Both the position numbers and the translations under genes were made by a program. The notes beneath the pieces are model-generated. The model had not been told where the DNA came from. It made no database searches and saw only the letters and a program-made list of their open reading frames with translations. From positions 26,096,617-26,160,616 of the forward strand of contig JAJEKV010000002.1 in the NCBI GenBank assembly GCA_021234155.1: a stretch of 64,000 nt of DNA. Reading direction: 5' to 3'. Below, piece after piece: positions 12,200-25,392 of this stretch. The stretch is from Isoetes taiwanensis. Lineage: Eukaryota; Streptophyta; Lycopodiopsida; Isoetales; Isoetaceae. Positions within the stretch are counted from its first letter, which is position 1; every line of letters starts with the position of its first letter.

Positions 12200-12645
12200 T
12201 CACTGGCTTCTTCCATTCACAACCCTAACCCGCTGAATGACCATAATTTGTAGACGACAGTAGAACCTGGCCTTGCCGCGCTTCTCATCTGCCCATCCCT
12301 TAGCATAACCTCTAGCAACAGCTAAACGAAATCCTTGTTTTGGCTGCCCATTGCCGCTTATGAAAGATAAAGCATCAGAAAGGGCCCAGATCCCTTTCAA
12401 TGCTTCAGTTGCTGCTGGTGCGGCTGTACTTGATGCTGAGATCAAACCTGAGCCGTTGGTATTCAAACACATGCAAAGATGTTCTACTATTGCACCTGAC
12501 TTTCTGCTTTTGCAGCACTGTCTAAACCTCCACTTGCATCATCCATCTTTCGAATCCCATTAGCAACATGCACAAGCAATTGCCCAACACAAGCAGTTGA
12601 TTCATATAACACCCGTCCCAATGGGTCGTTTTGGTAGGTCACTGC
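12200..12645 (-). pseudogene. Unrecognised protein-coding exon(s) with one frame slip
   Basis: On the minus strand a good acceptor (tttgatgctgcag at 12,646 and above) opens a coding-like exon starting AVTYQNDPLGRVLYESTACV. After a one-base slip near 12,470 the reading continues into NTNGSGLISASSTAAPAATE and VARGYAKGWADEKRGKARFY, ending at a stop at 12,200. Composition is protein-like and globular with Ala/Ser-rich linkers. I do not recognise the family. It could be a broken exon of a larger host gene. The 5' and 3' partners were not found. Confidence 0.4.
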
Positions 12646-12995
12646 CTGCAGCATCAAACAGAATGTAATGGATGAAATAAAATGAAAATATGCTTCTCTG
12701 ATCTACCTGAGGATATAGGCGTAAAAGCGCAACACTATGATGCACCGACATCCATCATTTTGCATAACACGCTTAGTCCCTGTAAACAAAATCATCTTTT
12801 AGACAAGAAAACCCTAGAAATGGTTCACCCTAGAAATGGTTCACGTTTTGTTTTTTCATGAGAAAAGGGCTTTCATTATAAGCCCTTGGATCTTTTTGAA
12901 TTAACAGAGGGCTTTTTTTGTAAGCCCTTGATCTTAACCATTGAGGAGGATGAAACAAAAATTGCACAAATTGCATGCAAAAAGTTGGTGCACTC

Positions 12996-13115
12996 TAGAT
13001 GTACTGATTAGTATGTCTCGTGCAATACGCCCATGAAATCATATGAAAACCATGCCACAAAGCGTATAAAATCACAAAAAAAACCCCCTGTTATAATGCT
13101 AGATATTTTAGGTAA
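12996..13115. repeat. Dispersed repeat, partner at 40,465-40,580
   Basis: The phrase 'cgtgcaatacgcccat.aaatcatatgaaaaccat' with flanking similarity recurs near 40,494 in the same orientation, giving about 110 bp of shared sequence. Ends are not sharply defined. Confidence 0.7.
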
Positions 13116-13771
13116 AGACCAGTTTTGCATTACTTCTGCATTACTTCTTCTTGAAGGAATATCAAAAAAAGAAATTTGCAGTAGAATTACTCTTTTTTTT
13201 ATGCTGCTTTTCACTCAACAATGCCTCCACCACATGCTTACATTCTAGCTATCTTATTGTTGTTGCATGGTCAATGGTCCAGGTAATACACAAATTAAAC
13301 ACAGAGTGACATCAGCATTCATCCAAATGGATGGGTAAGGTGGAGCTGCAGGATCAGTCCTTGAATTTCATGCCTTTATGTAAGAAAGTTTTTAGAAATT
13401 CATGGCATTGAACATAAGGGAATGATTTGGTAACCAACATTGATAACCGAACACAAGGGAATGATTTGGTAACGATTAGTGGTTAGGTGAAAGGAAAGTA
13501 AGGCCCTATGTTTTATATGAACATAGCTGTTCAAGAAGAAATATTTATGACAATGATGTGCATTGCACTTCCTACGTTCTTGCAGAGTAGATAATTGGTA
13601 AGCAATTTGCTTGTTCATACTTTACCAAATCATTTGGCTTCATTTGGCCTAATGCATCGTTCTTAACTATACCAGAGTCCTTATCACGAAATAGGAGAAA
13701 ATATATTCTTTAAATAACCTCTATTTTAACTATTGCTACCATCTAAATTTCACGGATTTGAATTTTGTAGC
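13116..13771. other. No recognisable gene
   Basis: AT-rich host sequence left of element A. It has a small local duplication ('gggaatgatttggtaac' twice at about 13,419-13,475). Confidence 0.5.
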
Positions 13772-13776
13772 ATATT

Positions 13777-15400
13777 TGTGACGCTCCCTACAAAATATAC
13801 GGCGCCCGGCCGTACACCCCGTAGGAAATCCCCCATCCGGTCCTCCGACCGCACGGGCCCTCCGTCTATCCCGCACTCCAGGGTATCTCTAGTGTGGGAA
13901 GGGGACACGAAGGTGTCTTGCGTGCCCTTCTCCTATAGGCTCCTATCACAGCGGAAGCATAAACATCGTCAGAACTAGCAATAACAATGCATCACACTAC
14001 CTCGAAGGGTAGCACATCCACATATCCAGAGACACATCAGAGATAAACATATACCGTAAAACATGAGGTGCTCCTACCCAAGGCTCAGACTCTTGGAAAA
14101 AGTAGACCGACAGCTAGGTCTCAAGATAGAGCAGACCGAGACATAACAATGGCGGGGCTGGCTATAGACAATGGCTAGGGTTGACCACTCCATCCGCCCC
14201 TCCTGTGCGGGCTAGATCAGGCTCTGGCATGACTCTAGCCTTTCGGATATGCAATCCCATGGTATCACCCATCGGGACTACTCCAGGTTGCATCTCCCTG
14301 GTCCGTCGAGGCAGGAAGGGTTGCATCTCCCCTTCCCAGGGTCTAAAGGTTCCTCGGGCAGCTAAAGAATCGTTGCGACACACGATTCGTCCCCGACTTA
14401 CCCCCCAAAACAAGAGCCAGGCCAACACCTGCAACTCTTGAGAGGCAGGGCAACACCATTGCCCTCGAAGGGGTCGGACCCATGCCCGGTCCACACGAAG
14501 TGACCGGCCACAAGCCTAGCCCGCTATGGGGTCCCCAGTAGCCACGCTCAGCAGGGACCCTCCCTCCGCATCTCCTCTAGCCCTGTTGTGTAGTGCTGAG
14601 TCACATCATAGCCCCCGTAGCCCGGTGGGTTCCTATGCACAGGCCGCAATAATAATAGGAACTAAGGGTCTAACTAGGAGCATTACTAAGTAAGGCTACT
14701 AGGTCTCTACCCCCCTTCCCAATACAAGAGGCAAACATGATCAACCAATATCACATAACATCATATCATGATAATCATCATAAGAACATCTTAACCTAAT
14801 CACATATCTAACTTACAGTTAGGGTTCCTTGATTAGGGTTCAAGATGCTAAGGGTTCTAGGATTGCTCTACTCTAGATACAACATACTGACCCATCTGGA
14901 GTGCTAACTTCCAGATGAACTACTATGAACACTACTCCCAATACCTGCTCCCGAAGCGCTCCCTTCCATTCCTGGCGTCTCCATGCTCCTCGAAGTGGTC
15001 GAAGTCGTGCTCCCTCCAAGATCGTGCACACACTCTGGGGGCTGCTGCACTAGGCTATGCCACAGCAAACGGTGCTCGAAACGGGGTTTCGAGTGCGTAG
15101 AAGGTTCCCAGGGTGATAGGGCTAGGAAAAGAGGCCTAGGGTTAGGGTTTAGGTTAATATAGGTTAAGGTCCACATGGGATGACACGTGGCTCCAATGGG
15201 ATATGGCCATGTGGTGGCTGCCCAATAGGATAAGGCCATGTGGGACATGGGTCTTATCCTAAGGTTATCTAAGTTACATATATAACTTAGATATGCACCC
15301 ATGGCACTTCCTAAGGTATACAAGGCTACGAAATAGACTTGTATACTGACGGACCCAGAAATATACGTATTTATAGCGTATATTTCCCTGGAACGTCACA
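13777..15400 (-). repeat. Element A 3' LTR
   Basis: About 1,624 bp, highly similar to 28,773-30,407 with scattered substitutions and short indels. It contains a perfect palindrome with 10-bp arms and a 6-bp loop (15,267-15,292; ATCTAAGTTA/TAACTTAGAT), overlapping a TATATA core that could serve as the TATA box on the minus strand. Near the outer end, ATATACG...CGTATAT forms a second inverted repeat. Confidence 0.92.
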
Positions 15401-15413
15401 TTCTCCCCCCCTT
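15401..15413 (-). other. Element A polypurine tract
   Basis: On the minus strand AAGGGGGGGAGAA lies directly before the TGTGACG start of the 3' LTR: the expected plus-strand priming site. Confidence 0.85.
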
Positions 15414-16318
15414 GGGACAATGCTGCCCTCAGCATTGCGCTAAGGTGACGGACCTACACTATCCCTGCAAAACAACATAAGTACACAACTTCAATTTAAT
15501 TGAAATGATCAACTTCCTATTAAACAGTTAACAAGTAATACAGGCTATATTTGTACTTATACAAAATTATATAGCCTTAATAAGGTTACTCCTTATAATA
15601 AGCCAAAACATTATTAAAGAGTTACTAGGGTTCATAATTTAAGTCTAAATCATGGCTCCCCATCTCCACGTAATGCGCTCCTCTTCGATGCTCCCTTCTC
15701 ACTTTCCTGCACGAGTAGCACATTACGTTAGTTTAGTTAATAAGTTTGTGGTTTTAGGGGACCACCCCCCTAATTACCTCCTTGAGCCGAACTACTAGCT
15801 CAAGGTTACCCTACTACCTTGCACTCGATCATGGCCCCATACGGATTTGAGCTTAAGGACCATTTAAGATGATCCTATCATTGCCCATGATCAAGTGCTA
15901 CCTTGTACTCGATTACCCGGTAGTGCCTTATGCCCCCGAGGGTTTAAAGCTAGGGAACATCTCACGATCCCATCATTGCGCATGATCACTTATACCTCAC
16001 CATGACCCCCCCATGGTCAAGTGCACGTGCCCCACATCGTGGCATAGAGATCATCCGACCGATGTCCCATCATCGCCCACCATGCCTAACTTCCTCTCTC
16101 ACATGACCCTCTTGGTCATGCGCACCCTTGGTGCGTGTTGGCCTGGGGAATGCCTTTGGGGCGTATCCCATTATCGCTTACACGTCCAAGATGTTGGCAC
16201 ATGCATCTTACTAACTACAATGCATGTGCCTTACTCAAGCTAACTAAGGGCACACTAAACTAACCACCTGGCAAGTCGGCGTCGACAAGGTCGGAGACGA
16301 CTCACCCATCAAACTCCC
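15414..16318. other. Element A 3' non-coding region with degenerate repeats
   Basis: No ORF is supported. Between about 15,815 and 16,110 a phrase of roughly 100 bp recurs in degenerate form ('cttg.actcgat' ... 'cccatcattgc.catgatca'). Confidence 0.5.
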
Positions 16319-17101
16319 TCATGAAGTCCTGGCAAAGTCGAGGCTGTAGAGTGCCACGGATCTCTTGAAAAGAATGATGTGATCCGTGTGGCTGCTTATC
16401 CTGGCATGCTGCCCAAAGCCGGATAGCGCTATGAGGAGCGCCACTGCTTCCTCTCCTCGTGGGCTGAACTCCTTGTAAAAAACTATCATTTGCCCTTGGC
16501 TAAGGACTGGCAGATAGTAACGGAGTGCCTTGCCCTTCCCTATGGCCTTGGTGCTCGTGCCCTTCCTTTGAGCCGCTCCGCCGTAGACATCGAATGCTAA
16601 AAGGTCTTCATGATCTCTCCACATTGTTGTTGCGCTATCCAGGTTGATGCTGCTGGACCCCTCGTGCATACTTCTGGATCTGACGGTTTGGCTGGTGCCT
16701 AGCCCTCTCCCAGGTTTGTACAACCTGGATTGGATCTCCTGAAATTCTTCTTTTGGGATGATCGGCTACTGCTGACGATACGTCTCCCTGATATGCTCGT
16801 AGGCTGCAACATCCGACATTGTCTCCCCGGCATAGGAATGCCTTTCTGCTACCTCCCTTGGGACTTCTTGATAGGAGTAGTCGACGAAGTCGCTCTGTTG
16901 CTCCTTAGCAATTAGGCCTAGGAGCTCGTCGATTCGAAGCCCCTCTTCTAGACAATATGGAAGATTGAGGATGTCGTTGGCGAGGATGTATTCTTCCCCT
17001 TCGATGATTATCGGCGATAGCGTCGTGATGGCGATAAGTGGTTCATTGGCCCGCCTGATGTCGTCATCATGCCTTGCTATCTGCCTCTCCATCCTTGCTA
17101 T
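16319..17101 (-). CDS. Element A ORF2, C-terminal part (unknown function, interrupted)
   Basis: Downstream side of the transposon insertion. Reading resumes with ILGAIARMERQIARHDDDIR, an amphipathic, probably coiled-coil segment, then an acidic region with RIDELLGLIAKEQQSDF. A stop lies near 16,766, and an adjoining frame continues to 16,319 (YKPGRGLGTSQTVRSRSMHE onward). The part from 16,319 may be the original C-terminus after a frameshift. No known domain recognised. The N-terminal part is at 25,495-26,058. Confidence 0.5.
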
Positions 17102-17222
17102 GGCCCCCAAAATTGAATCATTATGATTTTTTTTTAATGGTTTGTTGGTGAAAACCAAATCCATAAATCAGTACATGTTAGTGGGTTCAAAAGTTTACAA
17201 ACCATGTCTAGTTATCTAATAC

Positions 17223-17745
17223 GGTTCACCAGCATATTTTTCTAAGGTGATAAGACAACATTGTCTTATGACATGGTATTGAAACATGGCAAATTTAATT
17301 GGTCTCTGTAACAACTTAAACTATAGGGTTCATCAACATATTTTTCTAAAGTGATAAGACAATATTGTTTTATGACATGGTATTGAAACATGGCAATTTT
17401 TATTGGTCTATGTAATAACTTAAACTATATGATATGAACTACTATTTAGTATGTCAAGTTTATTAGACTGGTATTTGATCACATCTATCTTCTTCAATAT
17501 ATTGATATGGTAATTTTAAGCGCATATTTCTCATGATGCTTTACGGTGAACGTGGTAAATAATTCTAGTTTAAATATGCTAATATGACTTTTTTTACCTT
17601 GTTTTTCTCCATGGTACTAAAACATAACTATGACAGTTAGTTTTTCTAACAACTTAAAATGTCTAACACGAACTAATGCTTAGTATTTCAAGTTTAATAA
17701 AATGGTATTTGATCGCATTTATCTTCCTCAGTATATTGACTTGAT
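17223..17745. repeat. Left subterminal tandem repeats of nested transposon
   Basis: A 104-bp unit is repeated (17,223-17,326 and 17,327-17,430; phrase 'catatttttctaa.gtgataagacaa'). A second unit at about 17,408-17,507 recurs near 17,645-17,745 ('agtat.tcaagttta.ta...tggtatttgatc'). Confidence 0.8.
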
Positions 17746-18941
17746 AAATTATTCAGATATTTGTAGCAATCAATGGACAAGATATACTTAGTTTCTAATA
17801 TACGATATTTGATAGTGCTTCCTAACCTAGTAATATGATATTGGAGCATGATATTTGGCATGTTTGATCACAAACTATGTTGTTACATGTAATGATTATT
17901 AATTGGTATTCGTTTATAAAACAATCTCACTCCAATATTTATCATTGTTTTTATTTAGGGGAAAAAAGAACACAACATTTGGAAATGCTCATTTACACTT
18001 CTTATATTACTAGGAAATTGTGAGTACAATTCTGAAGGACAGATTATATAGATAAACAACTCTTTCAATGCAAGGATTCTCTCACTCGCTGAATTCCCAT
18101 CTATTGCAGCATTTGTACTACATATAACTCTGCACCAAAGAGCTTGCTGGATCTGCATACACAATGTTGAGCAAAAAAATTCAGCACAACAAAAAATAAA
18201 CTGGGCAATTGTGAAAGTGCACAGCTCTCAAACTTCAAGCTAAAGAAGCTGGTATAGAAAGGTTTTTTTTTTTAGAACCAAATGCGATTACTCCTCGAGT
18301 TGTCGGTTTAAAAAACTCTTTACAAAAAATAACATTCCCCGTCGTTTCTCAATTCCACAAGTCAATCCCATATAAGCTCCACCAAGGCATCCTACATGTT
18401 TTATAAGTATCTCTTCAAAAAGTAATAAAAATTATTCATACAAAGAAATATTACCGCCATTTTGCCAAGATGATTTTGCCTGAAAAATTAGCAAATGAGT
18501 AGGGGCACCTTAGCCATTTAACAAGGACTGCAATTTCTGGCATTTTATCACAAATGCCACCACATAGAAAAGATGGGCGACTCCATGATGTCCTGAAATT
18601 ACATTTACATCCCTGTGATAAAAAGTATGTCAATTACTAATCATATGCTCGATCAAGCAAGCCGTAAATATAATCAAACATGCAATACTTGCTGCATTTG
18701 GCTAATCAAATGACGTAAGGAAAGCAGGATAACAATCAGAGATCATGTTTTAACACCTTATCTGCCATGGAATGTAGACAGTATTACATAAGCAACACAA
18801 AAGCCTTGGTGCTCTATGCCATATCGCCCGAAGCAGCTGAAACGCTTCCTAACTTGAAACTGCAGTGAGTGCAGTCACACCACAAATTCTATACATAGTA
18901 GACCATCCAAGGGCCTCCTCCGATCCATCCAAATCAACTTC
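17746..18941. other. No recognisable gene inside nested transposon
   Basis: AT-rich. Open segments on the minus strand at 17,955-18,164 and 18,451-18,633 have no recognised domain. Confidence 0.4.
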
Positions 18942-19960
18942 TTACCAAGTATCTTGGCTCCAATCTTCTAAATCATAAGTTCCTTCTGGCAAGTCACACA
19001 ACCTGCAGTTGAGATCGCCTGAGTCCATGAATTCATATATCAGAATCCTCTCCAGACCTACCAAGCAGTAACCCAAAAGAGGCACACGATTATGGTGCTT
19101 CAACCTTCCCAAGGCTTCCAGTTCAGCTGTTACGTCAGCCTCTGTTGCTTTTAGTATCTTAATTGCAATATGAATTTCTCCCATCAAAACCGCTCAAAAA
19201 ACTGGATCATATCCTCCATCTGATACCTGTGTTTCCCTGTTGAAATTTGAGGTGGCCTGCAACAAGTCCGCAAATGTGAGGCTGAGGAGAGGCTTCTCAA
19301 ACATGACAACCTGGAAGCAAGCTCTTTGATGCCTGCTGCCCATGCACTTGAAGTGATCTCTGAAGAGAAAGGACCTGAAAAGAAACATATTTCTCCTCCT
19401 TTGAAGGGCATGCCATTTTCTTCTTGCCTTTGTTATAAGGAATGGCAATTCCTAGCAGCAGAGAAACAATTATCAGACTGCCCAGCATAATGCTCACTAT
19501 TATAGCAAGTCTGGTATGAGAACGTGGTCTAAGAGCTTCAAGTTTTTCATGGCCCATATTTCAGTTGGAATAGAAGCATTAAAATCCAAATATAGTAGAG
19601 ATAATAGATTTTCTATGGAACTAGAAATAGTGCCAGACAACTGATTATATGACAGATTCAAATGCTCTAATGTTCTCAATTCTCCAATACAAAGGAATCT
19701 GCCCTCTGGTACTGCTACCATCAAGGTTCAAATAACTTACCCTATTTTTCCCACGAATAGCTGGAAAAGGCACTGCAGAGATGGCATTCTCTCCAAGGTT
19801 CAAATACTGAATAGAAACAAGAGAACCCACGGTAAGTTCCCTTACAACTTATTTGATGACAGGTCCAGATACTGCAGATTAATCCAGCTTCCTGTCATTG
19901 ATGGAATGAAGCTTGTGAACATGTTGTTATTGAGATTCTGTCATCTGGGGTCCAATAGCG
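18942..19960 (-). pseudogene. Captured LRR receptor-like kinase fragment
   Basis: In order on the minus strand: leucine-rich repeats (IQYLNLGENAIS; LEHLNLSYNQLSG, the conserved last LRR before the membrane), a transmembrane helix ([20 protein letters not shown], about 19,440-19,510), a juxtamembrane stretch ending [13 protein letters not shown], then the kinase start with IAIKILK (VAIK lysine), helix C (AELEALGRLKHHN) and LLGYCLVGLERILIYEFMDS. It stops after EDWSQDTW, before the HRD catalytic loop. Several frameshifts separate these blocks. It resembles the plant LRR-RLK group with 'GDLD..LHDLP.G...EDWS.DTW'. Its position inside TIRs argues that it is a captured piece. Confidence 0.8.
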
Positions 19961-20180
19961 GGAGTGCAATAGAAAAGGATCAAAACTTAGACACCCACAA
20001 AATTGAAGGAATGATATGAAAGCCCAAGACTGAAAGAACAAGCTTACATAAAGCCTATAAAGCCCTAGCACTTTGCCGAAAAAGAAAAAGAGGCCGGACT
20101 GATCTTGAGCACAGAAAAGGCCTTAAGATGCCCCGCATCTATGAAGAACAGACAGCACTGATATTTTGCATAAACTAGCT

Positions 20181-20838
20181 TCAAATCACGTCCAGAGCAA
20201 CAGGGGGGAAGTCCTTACCAGTCTTAATCTGCTGCAGTAAGAGAGAGGCATTGTAACTAGAGGCCATACTCCAAAATCGAACCCTTGCTACACCAGATTG
20301 AATGGCAACATGAAGGAGATTCGTCGATGGTCCTGCAGCCACGGATTCAAGCAAAAGGCAGCAGCTTCGCTGCTCTTCCAGCAACACATCTCCACCAGAG
20401 AGAGGAGAGCTGCAGTGCAACAGGCGACCACCGCCGCCAGTGTTTTTCCATTGATGACAGATCTTCGAAGTTAGGTTTGGATTGGGAAACCAAACAAAAC
20501 GTTAAAACGGAAAAAAATAATAAACCTTGTTGTTAAATTCCCCGGGTAACGTATGAACATGTCATGTCACATTTAGGAGAGGAAACTTCTGGGAACAGGG
20601 GTTTCTGAGGGAAACTGGCCCTGGCAGTGCCGCCTAGAGTGGCGGCAGCCGCGAGCGCCGCTGCCGCAAGGGCCAATTTTTCCCAGAAACCCATGGCGAC
20701 CGGAGTTTCTCTCCGTAATCTATTGCAGCTGTGAACCTCTATAGCTCTGCAAAAAGTTCCTTCTGGTGCTCCATTGCTAGAATAAGAGATGAAAAGGATA
20801 AAAAGAGAGGAAGAGAAGGAAGGATAAGAACACAACAT
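20181..20838 (-). pseudogene. Possible captured 5' exons, unrecognised
   Basis: Two minus-strand open stretches lie upstream of the kinase fragment. One (start near 20,692) begins MGFWEKLALAAAALAAAATL, a signal- or transit-peptide-like Ala-rich start. The other (20,181-20,420) ends at a GTAAGG donor near 20,217. They may belong to a third captured gene or to a chimeric transcript. No family assigned. Confidence 0.3.
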
Positions 20839-21439
20839 CGTTGTATGTTACAGACTATTTTTTGCAGTAGAAACGATTGATCCAAAAAATACATCTAGTT
20901 TTCAACCTGTTCAAGCCCAGAAAAGGCAAGAAAATACAAGCTGCTCTCTTGTAAAGCAATTAGGGAAAATAATCTTTCGCGGCATGGAGCAGGAGCATTC
21001 AGAACAGATAGAAACAAAGCTGGACTGCGGCAAAAATTAGAAAACAACATAGCCAGGCCAATGATCTTCATCGCCGGAATGATCTTCGTCGCCATAGCAT
21101 AGCATAGCCAGACCAGAAAGAGACGCAGCAGAGGGATCCAAAAATTGTCCCTACAAAATACCCTGGCGGCGCCACCAGAAACCTAGGTCCTAGAGCAGAT
21201 GAATACGTAACCTACCCTGAAATTTCTTAAGGTTTCAATGCCTAGGAGATTTTGCAGTGAAAGACTTTGTTGCTCGTGAAATAGGCTTAAGCAGGTTAAA
21301 CATCCCATAATTGATTTTGCAATGTTGGGTGCTTTTTTTTGGAACTTAGAATGTTGTGCCTTCTAATCCTTCCTATGTAATTGAGTGTCCAATTTCTGTT
21401 CTCCTTCATTTTGTTCCTTCAAAATTCTTAAAACATGGC

Positions 21440-22245
21440 ACGTGTACTTGTGTGCATTTATTACTTATAAAGCATTTATTGCAGCATTTATTGCGGCCAC
21501 TTAATAACCTTCTTTGCATTCATTTTTGCATTCATTGATTATATAAAGCATTTATTGCGGTAACCTCGAATATTTCGTGATGTTGACGTGATTACATAAC
21601 ACGTGTACAGTGTGCATTCATTGATTGTAAAGCATTTATTGCAGCCATTAATAACCTCGAATATTGTGTGCATTCATTGATTATAAAGCATTTATTGCGG
21701 GCATTAATTTCAGATTTGAGGCATTTATGAGCATTTATGGCGGAGGAAGATATGAGCATTACCATAGGATGACACGTTGCATTCATCGCATTTATGGCAG
21801 ATTTGTGCACTTTGCATTTAATGCGGCCATTAATACACTTTGCATTTTTTGTGGCCATTAATGCGGCTTTGAATTTATTGCGAATTATCAAAGCCGCGAC
21901 ATGTGTGCACTTTGTATTTATTGTAGCCATTTGCATTTATTACACCATTAATAATACTTTGCATTTATTGCGGCCATTAATACGCTTTGCATTTATTCGC
22001 GAGTTATCAAAACCGCGACGTGTGTGCACTTTGCATTTATTAGCGGCTATTAATACCCTTTTTATTTATTATGGCCATTAATACGCTTTGCATTTATTGC
22101 GGCCATTAATACGCTTTGCATTTATTGCGAGTTATCAAAGCACGACATGTGTGCACTTTGCATTTATTGCGGCCATTAATACGCTTTGCATTTATTGCGA
22201 ATTATCAAAGCACAACATGTGTGCACTTTGCATTTATTATGCCAT
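21440..22245. repeat. Complex minisatellite, about 70-bp higher-order unit
   Basis: Reiterated phrase TTTGCATTTATTGCGGCCATT with AATACGC spacers. The clearest higher-order unit, about 70 bp, starts GTGTGCACTTTGCATTTATT and is repeated at about 22,149 and 22,219; degenerate copies run back to 21,440. Open frames across it are artefacts of the repeat. Confidence 0.85.
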
Positions 22246-22690
22246 TGGCAAATTTGTTAGAAGATATCAATCCCAATATATATAGAATCTTAATGATATG
22301 CATTTTAGGATAATTATGGATATGAAATATATATCGAATGATATTAATGATTACATGCGAAGTTGATATATAGGCACTTGGCATAAATATAGCCCTAGAT
22401 TAGTCATGTGTGTCGATCATCCAACAAAACTCCATCTTATAAATAGAAGGCCTTCTTATTGTCTCGACGCATTGAGAGCACTTGAAGAGCTATTGTGAGC
22501 GCTTCTCTTCTGCTTCACTAATTGCATGCAAGGTAAATATTCTCCCATTTTGTAATTTCTAAATTAGAGTTAGAATGTAAGATCTTACGAAGTTGCTTCA
22601 CATCAATCTAGAATCACTTGGCCATTGCAGAAGAGAATGTTGGACGTTAACTGGGGTCCAACTGCACCGTTTTGAAAAAGAGAAATGTTC

Positions 22691-22710
22691 GCGGCGGCCT
22701 TGGCCGCCGC
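22691..22710. repeat. Perfect GC hairpin
   Basis: GCGGCGGCC and GGCCGCCGC arms around a TT loop, in AT-rich surroundings. The right arm and the next 16 bases recur at 37,676-37,700. Confidence 0.8.
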
Positions 22711-23828
22711 GATAAATTTCTTGTATATTTAAATAGCATTTTACGACACTTTATAAGGTATGGCCAATAATTCTCATTCCTTAGAAAAACAAAAACCTTC
22801 AATGTTGATTTCTAGCATTCCATAGTTTGTCTTGGCATGCTCAGGATATGTCGCCACCTCCTTGTTTTAGAAGAAAACAAATGACTTACATGATTCTAAT
22901 TCCTCCAACTTAATGTTGAAAATATATTCCACAATTAACACTGGCCTTGCAATAATCTAAAACAGCTAGATTACCCTCGAACTGATTATGACTTCTCGTT
23001 GCATCATAGATATAAGCACACAAAAACAAATATGTAATTGTATAAGCACTCCAAACAGTATGGTTTGAGCTAAAAAATTTTTTCCATATTTTTATAAGGG
23101 TTGTGGTTCTCCAAACTTCATTTAAAGGCTGCACTATACATATGGCATTTTTTTTTAAGGGCGAAAGCTTCACTATATATATGGCATTTTTTGATGTAGA
23201 GACACGATGGAAATGGCATGTTCCCCAGTTCGGCCACTTTAATGGGTTCGGAATGGGGTTTTGACTTCACTACTACACTCCTAGCTTAGTGCTATATAGT
23301 GTAAAAATAGCATGTATTTGGCAGTCCGGGAGTTTGATCGATCCTCTACTTCTCAAACATGTGTCCTAGGGTAATTCTGGTTTTTTGGATGCAACTGCGC
23401 AGTCGAACGATCATTTTGTGACTTCTGGCATGCCCAGTCACATGATGTCCAGCTTGTTAAGAGCCTTTACAATGGGGTAAGTTTGGAGCTGGTGCTTGGG
23501 AAGAGAGCAACATCAACATCAGCTGCATACCTAGTTAAATGTTATAATTGCACATTTCTCATAATAGTCTTGCACGGTGTAGTTATCCGATGTTAATCAC
23601 GTTCTTGGGTTGTCCGGACTTACACAATTACCTGAAGGTTCACTCTTCAAAACCTAAACAATGTGATGAGGATTCAATGCCAAACTACTCAAGTAAGACT
23701 AACTAAGTTTCATGAGGCCAAGTTGTGGCAACTTTTGGCCATACCGAGATTGCATGAAATAAAATACGCAATGTAAGTTCTTCGAATAGTTGTGCTTAGG
23801 GGGCGTATGAGCAACTCTTCATTTACTT

Positions 23829-24181
23829 ATGTATGAGGAGATAAATCGTGACTGCATAGAACCGGATGTTCTTATTAGCAGTGCACTTATCCGCATGTAT
23901 GCTAAATGTGGAAGTTTGGTAGAGGTATCTCAAGTGTTTGATAAAATGCCTCACAAAAACGCAGTATCATGGGGGTATCTTATTGCAGGATATGTCTGGC
24001 ATGGAAGGGCCATTCTACTCTGGAATGTGTTAAGAAACTACAGGAGCTAGGATTAAAACCAAAGAAGACCACAACATTAAGCATTTTAAAAGCATGCAAT
24101 AATGCATGTTCAATTGAACATGAAAGGGTCATACATAAAGAGGGCATTGCTAATAAGTTCATACCAAATGCTACTATCTAG
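23829..24181 (+). pseudogene. Captured PPR protein fragment (PLS type)
   Basis: Plus-strand reading gives DVLISSALIRMYAKCGSLVE, then VFDKMPHKNAVSWGYLIAGY, then after a frameshift LGLKPKKTTTLSILKACNNA and a partial further repeat, ending at a stop near 24,180. These are successive S, L and P motifs of plant pentatricopeptide repeat proteins of the organelle RNA-processing type. About three motifs survive, with no E/DYW domain. Orientation is opposite to the kinase fragment in the same transposon, so the two were acquired separately. Confidence 0.85.
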
Positions 24182-24759
24182 CAAATCGCCTACAAAAATT
24201 ACCTTAGATCGTAGCTTAAACGATAAATCCATTGAATATACTGCCGAAATGCCAGGTCGAAGCCAGATGTGAATGGCCATAGACGATGGAGATAGATTAA
24301 GAGCTAGAGCAAGAGTTGGATGGAAAGCCCCCCGCAACAGAAGAGTTGAATATAATTTTTGCTGCAAGATTTTGTTTTAGCCACGTCCCATAAATGTGCA
24401 ATGCCACTTCGTGGGCTGCCTTGCGATTCGTTGCCACCTCGTGTGGTGGCTTTAAATTTTCTTGATCTTATACCTAACGGTCAAGATCCAATGCCCTCAT
24501 TTCAAGGGCCGAGATCGAAAGCCCCAAATCTTGCACCTTCTGAATACCATCCTTGGCACATGGGACGGTCAAGATTTCGCCTCCCCCCTTGATCTAACAG
24601 CTAGAGGCATGGTGCGTTCCCTCATGCATGACCCATGCATGCCCTTCCCATGACGTAATCAAATCTCCACACCCATTCATGGGCATACATGGATGGGGGT
24701 ATGTATGAAACCCCACATCCTAAAAACCTTATATATATTATGATATAGTAAGAAGTAGC

Positions 24760-25392
24760 AATAGTTTTGCAAAATCAATATATGTCGACAACTAGCATGT
24801 AAAAGCATCCAAAATTGTGATATTAAACATGTATATAAAAAAACCATTTAATAAATTGATGATTTCAAGAGACCATCGTAAAATCCAGAATTCATATAAT
24901 TAAATATAGTACGAAGTAGCAATGGTTTTCGAAAATCAATATATGTGTAAAACACATCTTATAAACTATTGATGATTTCAAAAAACTATGTACGATTGTA
25001 GAATTCATGTAATTAAACATGATATGAACGAGCAATGATTTTGCTAAATCAATTTACACTTAAAACCAATTTTACAAACTAATGATGATTTCTAGAAACT
25101 GGTGTGAAATTTTGAATTAGTACAAAAGATATGATATGAACCACTATTGGTTTTGCAAAATTGATCTATGCATAAAACACATCTTATAAACTATCGATGA
25201 TTTAAAAAATCTATTGTACGATTGTCGAATTCATGTAATTAAACATGATATGAACTAGCAATGTTTTTGCTAAATCAATGTACACTTAAAAACAATCTTA
25301 CAAACTAATGATGATTTTTAGAAACTAGTGTGAAATTTCAAACTAGTACAAAAAATATGATATAAACCACTATTGGTTTTGCATAACCATGA
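24760..25392. repeat. Right subterminal tandem repeats of nested transposon
   Basis: A 226-bp unit built of two related halves of about 113 bp: clear copies start at 25,019 and 25,245 ('atgatatgaac.agcaatg.ttttgctaaatcaat'), with a degenerate copy before them. This matches the left end in AT-rich character but not in sequence. Confidence 0.85.

Noticed and set aside
21592-22313. Overlapping open frames with repeated HLLRPLIRFAF-type words
   Set aside because: They are translations of the minisatellite; no start context, domain or splice support.
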